DNA of 39,066 nt from an uncultured Sutterella sp. Lineage in GTDB: Bacteria; Pseudomonadota; Gammaproteobacteria; Burkholderiales; Burkholderiaceae_F. Position 1 is the stretch's first letter, and each line of letters starts with the position of its first letter. A model generated the notes under the pieces. That model saw only the letters and a list, made by a program, of their open reading frames with translations, ran no database searches and was not told where the DNA came from. The position numbers and the translations under genes were made by a program. The stretch is taken from positions 1 to 39,066 of the forward strand of contig URFF01000007.1 of NCBI GenBank assembly GCA_900546995.1, given 5' to 3'. This document shows, one piece after another, positions 33,080 to 39,066 of the stretch.

Positions 33080-34054
33080 CTAGGCTTGAGGATTTTCCTG
33101 ATGGATGCCAGATAAGAGCCAGCCACCGTTACCGTGAACAGGTTTGGAAAGAATCCAGGTCTCATCCACGCGTTCAGCCTCTCCACTGACATTTAGCGTT
33201 CCATCAAAATGAACACCAGCGAGGTACTCATCTCCATCTCGCACAATTCCTCGGAAGTCAGACTTCAAGGTAACAATCTCAGTTTGATAATCTTGCTGGC
33301 CCCGATCGTGCAACTGATGAGAAACCGTTCTAAACACCTCATCATTCGTAAAGTCTGACAAAACCGACAAATCCCCAGTATCCCAAGCATGTTGCATTTT
33401 GACAAAGTTCGCTTCTGCTACCTTAAGGAAATTGGCCACATCAAAATCCGCCGGCACGTCAACCTTAAACTGAGACTGCGGATTATTCAGCTCATCAAGA
33501 ACACTACCGCTCATGGGTTGAGCAGCAGTCGATTGAAATGAACTTTGCGCTGATTGGGCAGTACGTTGAAACACCGGTTCTTCAACGTGTTGGCGCTCGG
33601 CCATGCGATCGGAACGAGCTCCCGCAGCAGACGCAGCCATTCGCCGCCCCAATAAAAATCCCATAAGGAAACGAATCGCATAGAAAGCAACGATGGCAAC
33701 CAAAGCCATCATCACAAAACTAGCAAACGCATCCCCCAATCCCAACGCATGAGCCAACGCGGTAATGCCTAAAGCTGCTGCCAACCCCATTAACATACCA
33801 CGCATCGGACTAGCCGCCTGAGGCTGCGGACGTTGAGCTTGATTGGGGGTAGCTTGCTGCCGTTGTTGTTGCTGTTGAGGTGCCGCTTTTTGTTGATTTA
33901 AATGATTCGGCGCGGTTGGTGCCGCCTTTTGTTGCAGTGTCGGAGCGGAGCGACCAAAACTCATACCACCACCAAAACGGCGAGCTGCGTCAGCAGAAGC
34001 CGACATTGACAGCATCATTAAACCAATGGCCATAACGGCAATTATTTTCTTCAT
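33080..34054 (-). CDS. Tim44-like domain protein, exported or membrane-anchored
   Basis: A 324-residue protein with a signal peptide (cleavage probably after ADA, about residue 23) and a Gly-rich start (RRFGGGMSFG). A Gln/Pro-rich low-complexity stretch (about 40-80, including a Q5 run) is followed by two hydrophobic segments (about 85-103 and 110-135). The C-terminal Tim44-like domain (about 195-322) ends in ETWILSKP and WLLSGIHQ. Tim44-like domains bind membranes or partner proteins in mitochondria; bacterial roles are unknown. A TACAAT -10 box lies about 55 nt upstream of the ATG, and a terminator follows. Confidence 0.85.
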   Translation of the reverse strand: MKKIIAVMAIGLMMLSMSASADAARRFGGGMSFGRSAPTLQQKAAPTAPNHLNQQKAAPQQQQQRQQATPNQAQRPQPQAASPMRGMLMGLAAALGITALAHALGLGDAFASFVMMALVAIVAFYAIRFLMGFLLGRRMAASAAGARSDRMAERQHVEEPVFQRTAQSAQSSFQSTAAQPMSGSVLDELNNPQSQFKVDVPADFDVANFLKVAEANFVKMQHAWDTGDLSVLSDFTNDEVFRTVSHQLHDRGQQDYQTEIVTLKSDFRGIVRDGDEYLAGVHFDGTLNVSGEAERVDETWILSKPVHGNGGWLLSGIHQENPQA

Positions 34055-34106
34055 TGCTAGGTCTCTAAGCGCACAAAGCGCATCAAAAAAGTTAAATGGT
34101 TCTCTA

Positions 34107-34112
34107 ATTGTA
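34107..34112 (-). promoter_or_regulatory. Candidate -10 box of the Tim44-like gene
   Basis: TACAAT on the minus strand, preceded by CG. It resembles the -10 boxes proposed for glmU and priA. No convincing -35 lies 17 bp upstream. Confidence 0.3.
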
Positions 34113-34144
34113 CGGATTCGTTAAAAAAATCCTGTTTGAATATG

Positions 34145-34903
34145 TTACAGGCTTTGGGGCTTGATACCGATATGCAACGCACAAACACCAAACGTTAAGT
34201 TATGCCAATTCACCGATTCCAAACCAGCATTGCGCATCATCTCCGCCAACATCGGTTGACTTGGATGCATTCGAATGGATTCCGGCAGATAGCGATAACT
34301 TGCGCTGTCACCCGAAATCAATCCTCCGAGCCAAGGCATCAAATGAAAAGAGTAAAAATCATAAAATGGCGAGAGCAAACGATGAATTTTTGAAAACTCA
34401 AGAACCATGACCTTACCCCCCGGACGACAGACTCGACTCATCTCTCGAAGAGCAATGTCTTTATGCGTCATATTACGCAAACCAAAACTGACAATCACCA
34501 CATCAAAGGTATTATCGGGAAACGGTAGCTTTTCGCAATCACACTGCACAACCGGCATGTGAAAGCCGGCCTCTCGCATTCTCGATGCTCCCAAAGAAAG
34601 CATGGAGCGATTAATATCAGTCGGCCATACCTCTCCGGTCGCTCCCACTAAGCGGGAAAATTTCAAAGCAAGATCGGCTGTTCCAGAAGCCAAATCCAAC
34701 ACCCTCATTCCCTCTTTGACCTCGGCCTTGGCAACAGCAAAACGCTTCCAAAGTCTGTGCATCCCGAAAGACAAAATGTCATTCATTAGATCGTATTTCG
34801 GTGCGACAGAATCAAAGACTTCCCGAACTTGGCGGGCCTTATCTTCTTCGGCTACTCTTTTGAAGCCAAAATCTGTTTCATGTTGTGGATGTTTTTCGGA
34901 CAT
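34145..34903 (-). CDS. ubiE: Ubiquinone/menaquinone C-methyltransferase
   Basis: SAM-dependent C-methylation of the quinone ring in ubiquinone (and, where present, menaquinone) synthesis. The ATG at 34903 gives 252 residues, close to the 251 of E. coli UbiE; a TTG at 34924 is less likely. Motif I VLDLASGTAD is at 68-77. The UbiE signatures YDLMNDILSFGMHRLWKR and FGLRNMTHKDIALREM..VCRPGG are present. AAGAG lies close before the ATG. It is 8 nt after the DUF971 gene and probably co-transcribed with it. Confidence 0.96.
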   Translation of the reverse strand: MSEKHPQHETDFGFKRVAEEDKARQVREVFDSVAPKYDLMNDILSFGMHRLWKRFAVAKAEVKEGMRVLDLASGTADLALKFSRLVGATGEVWPTDINRSMLSLGASRMREAGFHMPVVQCDCEKLPFPDNTFDVVIVSFGLRNMTHKDIALREMSRVCRPGGKVMVLEFSKIHRLLSPFYDFYSFHLMPWLGGLISGDSASYRYLPESIRMHPSQPMLAEMMRNAGLESVNWHNLTFGVCALHIGIKPQSL

Positions 34904-34911
34904 AAGTCTCT

Positions 34912-35319
34912 TCAATGATGACAAGCCTTTTGAGGCTTCGGTTTAAACGGTTCATTTTTCGGATCATCCGGATCCCGACTGGCCCCGACAGACTCCAACT
35001 CTCGAATGTAGTTTTGCCAATTTTGATTTTGGTTACAAGCCAACCGATAGAGATAATCCCAATCGTAGTACCCAGAGTTATGCCCATCGGAAAAGATAAT
35101 CTTCACGGCATATGAACCAACAGGCTCCAATCCAACGATCGTAACGTCACGCTTACCCACCTGAAGTTTTCTCTCGGCGGGCGTATGCCCTTGAACCTCG
35201 GCAGACGGACTCATTACACGTAAGTATTCTGCGGGTAAAAGAAAGCGTTGCCCAGTTGCGTACAAAAGTTCAAGCTGATTGGATTTTTTGTGATAAACAA
35301 GATCTGAGGGTACTTGCAT
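34912..35319 (-). CDS. DUF971 family protein
   Basis: A 135-residue soluble protein with the DUF971 pattern: LPAEYLRVMSPSAEVQGH (28-45), GKRDVTIVGLEPVGSYAVKIIFSDGHNSG, YDWDYLYRL. The domain also forms the N-terminus of gamma-butyrobetaine hydroxylase, where it binds zinc; as a single-domain protein its role is unknown. The tail is rich in Asp, Pro and Lys and ends in His-His. In betaproteobacteria it often precedes ubiE, as here. The start lies only 19 nt after the 3' end of the tRNA-Arg gene, and the ribosome binding site is weak. Confidence 0.88.
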   Translation of the reverse strand: MQVPSDLVYHKKSNQLELLYATGQRFLLPAEYLRVMSPSAEVQGHTPAERKLQVGKRDVTIVGLEPVGSYAVKIIFSDGHNSGYYDWDYLYRLACNQNQNWQNYIRELESVGASRDPDDPKNEPFKPKPQKACHH

Positions 35320-35338
35320 GATGTCGCCAAAGGCCTAT

Positions 35339-35413
35339 TGGTACCTCCGACAGGAATCGAACCTGTGACGCGACCTTCGGAGGGTCGCATGATATCCACT
35401 TCAACACGGAGGC
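35339..35413 (-). tRNA. tRNA-Arg (anticodon CCG)
   Basis: A 75-nt cloverleaf with encoded CCA. Acceptor GCCTCCG pairs with CGGAGGT (one G-U). The anticodon stem CGACC/GGTCG encloses loop CTCCGAA, giving anticodon CCG, which reads CGG. The T-arm ACAGG-TTCGATT-CCTGT is canonical. The D-arm is weak (three pairs plus a U-U mismatch), like the D-arm of some tRNA-Arg(CCU). It lies between priA and DUF971 on the same strand. There is no terminator between its 3' end and the DUF971 start. Confidence 0.93.
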
Positions 35414-35423
35414 AGAAGAGGTG

Positions 35424-35429
35424 ATTATA
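35424..35429 (-). promoter_or_regulatory. -10 box of the tRNA-Arg gene
   Basis: A perfect TATAAT on the minus strand ends 10 nt before the mature tRNA 5' end, giving a leader of only a few bases. No good -35 is visible. Confidence 0.5.
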
Positions 35430-35456
35430 AAGGACTTCTTAAAATTTCGGTATCGC

Positions 35457-37484
35457 TTAAATATCCGACGGATCAACATCGATTACCCAGTGCACGGATG
35501 ATCGGACGCTCATTAGAGCTTGACACCACCGTTTAAGAAACGCATTTAACTGGACTCTGGAGCTCGACTCTACCAATAACTGTGCTCGCTCACGATCTGC
35601 TACCCTCATTAAGGCCATTGGTATGGGATCATAAATGGTTATTGAGTCACCCAGCCGTTGCTCTCTGATAGCCTCTCCGATCGAAACCGCTTCCTTTAAA
35701 AATTGAAGAGCCTTATCAATCGTTGAGGCATCGGCCAATAACAGGGCTTGATAAACAAAAGGTGAAGCTCCTTCTTCATGGCGCTCTGACAAAATCCTAT
35801 CGGCAAACGCCTCATAATCCTGCTTAGCCAACGCATCAAATATCGCACGCTCGCCAAAACGACTCTGCACCAAAATCTCCGCTTTCAACCCAGAGCGACC
35901 CGCACGCCCAGCCACCTGCATTAAATTCGCAAACGCCCGCTCCTCGCTCCTTGGATTGGCACTCACCAGTTGAGCATCAATATTTAAGACGACAACCAAA
36001 CTCACATTTTTGAAGTCATGCCCCTTCGCCACCATCTGCGTGCCAATCAAAATGTCAACTTTCCCATCATGGACCGCTTTGAATGCCTCCTGAGCTGCAT
36101 TCTTCTTTTGTGTAGTGTCACGGTCAATACGAAGAATTCGCGCCTGCGGCCAGAGCATTTGAAAAATTTCTTCAACTTTCTGAGTTCCAGCCCCTAAAGG
36201 AATAAGGTCAACATTACCGCAATCAGGACAGCGAACATAAACCGGAGTCGACCAACCACAGTGGTGACACATTAATCGCCCCACGTTTTTGTGATAAACC
36301 GCATAAGTCGAGCAATGGGGACAGGACGATAACCAACCGCAGCTCGGGCAGGTTAAAACCGGCGCATACCCTCGCCGATTTAAAAAGACGATAACCTGCT
36401 CCTTTCTTTGCAGTGTCTCCGAGATTTTTTCTATGATCGTTTGCGACAACCCATGATTAAGTTTTTCGTGACTAGGGTCAATGACTGTCAGTGTAGGCAT
36501 TGTTGCTGTTGAAATGGCTCGATGATGCAGTGTTAACAGCTGATATTTCCCGTTGCGGACATTAGCCCACGTCTCCAATGATGGCGTAGCCGAGCCCAAG
36601 ACAATAGGAATGGAGAGCATTTGCGCTCTTTTGATAAGCAGATCTCTCGCCGAATAACGTACACCATCCCCTGCCTTATAAGATAAATCATGTTCTTCAT
36701 CAATGATGATCAGAGCAAGATTGGGCGCACTGGCAAAGGTTGCCATTCGTGTACCCACAAGAATCTGCGCCCTCTTTTCATGCATTGCAAGCCACGCCTT
36801 CGCTCGATCCCCGTTAGATAATCCTGAGTGCATACAAACCAGCATTTTCCCTGGAAAACGAGAACGGATTCTGGCTTCTAATTGTGGGGTCAGATTAATT
36901 TCTGGAACCAAAAGTAAGACCTGGGCATTTTCGTTTTGATTGAGAACATTCTCAATAACTCGCAAGTACACTTCGGTTTTACCGCTCCCAGTGACGCCAT
37001 GTAACACAAATGGAACAAAAGACGTTGCTTTTGAGATCATTTCAACAGCAAAACGTTGCTCCTCATTTAACTGAGGACCCTGTTCATCGTTTGCTACGGT
37101 TTTTACGGTTTTTAGTTGACGTAATCGCTCCAGAGAGGCTGCATATCGTGGACCGGGTTTAGAGCGAAAAAAACTGGGCAAATTCGATAATGCCACTTCT
37201 CCCCAAGAGTGTTGGTAATAATCCGAGGCAAACTTTGTAAAACGCAACCATGACTCATCTAAAGGGGAAACTTCATTAAGTACTCTTTGCACTGACTTTT
37301 GCTTATCGCAACTTATTTCTGTGATATCTTCAAAATCAACGGCTAATCCCACAACATCCCGTCGTCCAAGGGGTACCACACAACGATCTCCAATTTGAAT
37401 TTCCACATCGGTTGGACACTTATAAGTCAAACTGGGTAACTGTGGAACATCGACTACAATCCGTACAAACGGCTTTACACTCAT
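35457..37484 (-). CDS. priA: Primosomal protein N' (replication restart helicase PriA)
   Basis: Recognises stalled forks and reloads the replisome. 675 residues: an N-terminal 3'-OH binding domain (about 1-100), then helicase core with Walker A GVTGSGKT (163-170) and DEEH (262-265). Eight zinc-binding cysteines are at 379, 382, 388, 391, 406, 409, 419 and 422, and a helicase C domain with QVAGRAGR and the PriA C-terminal domain follow. AGGAGG lies 6 nt before the ATG. A second ATG 4 nt upstream is out of frame. It lies downstream of hemE on the same strand, separated by the DnaA-box spacer. Confidence 0.96.
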   Translation of the reverse strand: MSVKPFVRIVVDVPQLPSLTYKCPTDVEIQIGDRCVVPLGRRDVVGLAVDFEDITEISCDKQKSVQRVLNEVSPLDESWLRFTKFASDYYQHSWGEVALSNLPSFFRSKPGPRYAASLERLRQLKTVKTVANDEQGPQLNEEQRFAVEMISKATSFVPFVLHGVTGSGKTEVYLRVIENVLNQNENAQVLLLVPEINLTPQLEARIRSRFPGKMLVCMHSGLSNGDRAKAWLAMHEKRAQILVGTRMATFASAPNLALIIIDEEHDLSYKAGDGVRYSARDLLIKRAQMLSIPIVLGSATPSLETWANVRNGKYQLLTLHHRAISTATMPTLTVIDPSHEKLNHGLSQTIIEKISETLQRKEQVIVFLNRRGYAPVLTCPSCGWLSSCPHCSTYAVYHKNVGRLMCHHCGWSTPVYVRCPDCGNVDLIPLGAGTQKVEEIFQMLWPQARILRIDRDTTQKKNAAQEAFKAVHDGKVDILIGTQMVAKGHDFKNVSLVVVLNIDAQLVSANPRSEERAFANLMQVAGRAGRSGLKAEILVQSRFGERAIFDALAKQDYEAFADRILSERHEEGASPFVYQALLLADASTIDKALQFLKEAVSIGEAIREQRLGDSITIYDPIPMALMRVADRERAQLLVESSSRVQLNAFLKRWCQALMSVRSSVHWVIDVDPSDI

Positions 37485-37510
37485 TCATTGCCTCCTAACA
37501 CCTGCCCGAT

Positions 37511-37516
37511 ATTGTA
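37511..37516 (-). promoter_or_regulatory. Candidate priA -10 box
   Basis: TACAAT on the minus strand, with TTCTGA 17 bp upstream as a poor -35. It would give a leader of about 20 nt that contains the strong AGGAGG. The box and its flanks (AGTACAATA) match the proposed glmU box. Confidence 0.4.
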
Positions 37517-37634
37517 CTGAGCCTTGCTATTTTTCAGAAAAAATTAACCTCACCCTCTACCAACATCCCACTGTAAGACAGAATCATCAATTTGTAACAA
37601 ATTCATAGGGTTGTCACAAAAAGAAGATCAAAAT

Positions 37635-37655
37635 TGTGGATAACTTTGTGGATGA
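37635..37655 (-). promoter_or_regulatory. DnaA-box pair A
   Basis: On the minus strand 37643-37635 reads TTATCCACA, the exact DnaA-box consensus, and 37655-37647 reads TCATCCACA, one mismatch. Start-to-start spacing is 12 bp and both point the same way. They lie on the priA side of the hemE terminator, about 150 bp upstream of the priA start codon. Confidence 0.65.
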
Positions 37656-37670
37656 CCTGACTTGGCACTA

Positions 37671-37723
37671 CCAAAAAAGAAACCACCTTGCAAGCACAAC
37701 CTATTGTGACAGCAAAGTGGTTT
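37671..37723 (-). terminator. hemE terminator
   Basis: Outer arms 37723-37712 and 37691-37680 form 12 bp with one G-U pair. Inside, CACAA and TTGTG extend the stem after a small internal loop. TTCTTTTTT follows on the minus strand. It lies about 125 nt after the hemE stop, so the hemE transcript includes the AT-rich part of the spacer. Confidence 0.85.
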
Positions 37724-37724
37724 A

Positions 37725-37840
37725 TATCTATTCTTTTAAAATCAATTAGTTACAAAACGCCCAACGGGTAACTCTCGAATTATCAAAGAATTTTTATATT
37801 CACACTTATTCAACAAGCCTGTGGATAACTTTGTGGACAA
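37725..37840. other. Origin-like segment: AT-rich 13-mer, IHF site, DnaA-box pair B
   Basis: TATCTATTCTTTT (37725-37737) matches the E. coli origin 13-mer consensus GATCTNTTNTTTT at all but the first base. AATCAATTAGTTA (37740-37752) fits the IHF consensus WATCAANNNNTTR exactly. ATATTCACA (37796-37804) is a DnaA box with one mismatch. 37828-37820 reads TTATCCACA (exact) and 37840-37832 reads TTGTCCACA (one mismatch) on the minus strand, 12 bp apart as in pair A. Whether this is oriC, a DnaA-titration site or a control region cannot be told from sequence alone. Confidence 0.4.
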
Positions 37841-37848
37841 ACTAATGA

Positions 37849-38913
37849 TTAATGATATTTCCGACTGTAGGAATGGACTTCATCAACCAAAATTTCAACA
37901 GACTCCACTGGCGTGAATTGATTAATACCATGACCTAGATTAAAAACATGGCCGCCGGCATTAACCGTACCGAAATCATCTAAAACACGACGGCATTCGG
38001 TACGAATAGTATCCTCAGATCCGAACAATACCATTGGATCTAAGTTCCCTTGCAGCGCCACGCGATCTTGAACACATTGTCTTGCTTTCGCTAAATTACA
38101 GGTCCAGTCAACGCCGATTGCGTCAGCTCCACACTGACTAATTGCCTCCAACCATGGAGTTCCGCCTTTGGTGAAAACAATCACCGGAACCCGTTCGTCG
38201 TCCGTTCCAAGCTCAAGCAGATCGATAACCTTTCGCATATAGGCCAGCGAGAAGGTTTGGAACGCTTCATCAGCAAGCACGCCTCCCCAAGTATCGAAAA
38301 TCTGAACAGCTTGCACTCCCGCATGAATTTGTGCATTAAGATAAGCGGCTACACTTTCTGCGTTAACGTCCAATATGCGATGCAATAAGTCCGGACGAGA
38401 ATACATCATAGTCTTAATCGTTCGAAAATCTTTAGACGCTCCGCCTTCCACCATATAACAAGCCAAGGTGAAAGGACTGCCGGAAAAGCCAATAAGAGGA
38501 ATTCGATTTTGCAATGCCTTTCGAATCTCGGAAACTGCATCCATTACGTACTTAAGTTCGTCATTTGGATCAGGCACATAAAGATGCCTGACAGCGTCTT
38601 CGTCGCGAACGGGTTTCTCAAATTTAGGCCCTTCGCCAGCAACAAAACTTAAACCGAGTCCCATGGCATCGGGAACCGTTAAGATATCCGAAAATAATAT
38701 TGCTGCATCTAACCCAAAGCGATCAACTGGTTGTAAGGTGACCTCACAGGCCAAATCCGGTGAGTGAGCCAATCGTAGAAAACTTCCGGCTTTTTCCCGT
38801 GTACGGTTGTATTCCTGAAGATATCGTCCTGCTTGACGCATTAACCACAGCGGGGTGTAATCACACGGTTTACGCATCAAAGCATTTAAAAAAGTGTCAT
38901 TCAAAGGTCTCAT
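37849..38913 (-). CDS. hemE: Uroporphyrinogen decarboxylase
   Basis: Removes four carboxyl groups from uroporphyrinogen III to give coproporphyrinogen III in haem synthesis. 354 residues, the usual length. The N-terminal signature PLWLMRQAGRYLQEY (21-35), the VEGG-containing GFSGSPFTLACYMVEGG, and the C-terminal NLGHGINQFTPVE are all present. No ribosome binding site precedes the ATG. Downstream lie a long 3' region with DnaA boxes, a terminator, and then priA. Haem is needed by the bd oxidase encoded elsewhere in the window, but nothing shows joint control. Confidence 0.97.
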   Translation of the reverse strand: MRPLNDTFLNALMRKPCDYTPLWLMRQAGRYLQEYNRTREKAGSFLRLAHSPDLACEVTLQPVDRFGLDAAILFSDILTVPDAMGLGLSFVAGEGPKFEKPVRDEDAVRHLYVPDPNDELKYVMDAVSEIRKALQNRIPLIGFSGSPFTLACYMVEGGASKDFRTIKTMMYSRPDLLHRILDVNAESVAAYLNAQIHAGVQAVQIFDTWGGVLADEAFQTFSLAYMRKVIDLLELGTDDERVPVIVFTKGGTPWLEAISQCGADAIGVDWTCNLAKARQCVQDRVALQGNLDPMVLFGSEDTIRTECRRVLDDFGTVNAGGHVFNLGHGINQFTPVESVEILVDEVHSYSRKYH

Positions 38914-39066
38914 ATTCTGTCGCTAAAAGATTAGGAGGAAATCAGGCGGACTATAAGCAAACTGTCTTAATCGTGCGTTAAATAGAAACCGGTCCATGCT
39001 ACGGCTAACACCCCAAACTCCCGGTCATGTTGATTAACGCAATTTGATCGGGAGCAAACTTCCCCT
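38914..39066. other. Right-edge region upstream of hemE, no gene assigned
   Basis: I see no supportable gene in these 153 bp. On the minus strand two frames are open to the edge for 19 codons (ending in TAG at 39005) and 32 codons (ending in TAA at 38967); either could be the end of a neighbouring gene, but neither resembles anything I recognise. AGGAGG on the plus strand near 38933 has no start codon after it. Confidence 0.3.

Noticed and set aside
38967..39065. Possible end of a minus-strand gene at the right edge
   Set aside because: Two frames are open, neither resembles a known C-terminus, and there is too little sequence to choose.
1..39066. Search for CRISPR arrays, insertion sequences, prophage or toxin-antitoxin genes
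   Set aside because: No spaced identical repeats, transposase-like or phage-like proteins or small paired genes of that kind were seen; gene content is core-like throughout.

Overview
This is chromosomal DNA from a Gram-negative bacterium, most likely a betaproteobacterium of the order Burkholderiales, and possibly Sutterellaceae-like. The evidence is gene content and order (argS-SPOR-dsbA-SDR, priA/hemE, ubiE next to a Tim44-like gene and a DUF971 gene), lipoprotein signals, an RND efflux operon, a FadL barrel, and moderate GC with AT-rich intergenic spacers. The family-level placement is inference. I see no prophage, insertion sequence, CRISPR array or integrated element. Nearly all genes are recognisable core genes.

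Layout. 1-138 is the start of a small membrane protein running off the left edge. 431-6480 (+) holds folE2, argS, a SPOR-domain protein, a DsbA-like oxidoreductase, a phosphomannomutase/phosphoglucomutase and a short-chain dehydrogenase. recQ (-) and iadA (+) diverge from a shared promoter region. sstT (-) follows, then a DUF3455 lipoprotein and a DUF1801 protein (+). 12434-15777 (+) is a cytochrome bd operon, cydP-cydA-cydB-cydX-ybgE, whose last stop codon overlaps that of yaeQ (-). cydB carries an apparent one-base deletion near codon 9. fadL and a DUF4870 gene (-) are followed by an OmpR-type two-component system and a DegP/MucD protease (+).

22090-28624 (-) is a complete tripartite RND efflux operon (adaptor, pump, outer-membrane channel). 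Its TetR regulator is the last gene, and two TetR-type palindromes lie upstream of the first gene. marC (+) diverges from the same spacer. The rest is on the minus strand: hemE, priA, tRNA-Arg(CCG), DUF971, ubiE, a Tim44-like protein, glmU and glmS.

The most interesting stretch is the 364-bp spacer between hemE and priA (37485-37848). It holds two copies of an 18-bp module, each with an exact DnaA box plus a one-mismatch box 12 bp away. An AT-rich segment resembling a DNA-unwinding 13-mer and an exact match to the IHF consensus lie between the modules. It could be a replication origin, a DnaA-titration site or a DnaA-regulated control region; sequence alone cannot decide. Other points worth a look are the cydB frameshift, the TetR operator pair, an 11-bp-period direct repeat in place of a -35 box upstream of fadL, and a potentially structured leader upstream of glmU-glmS.
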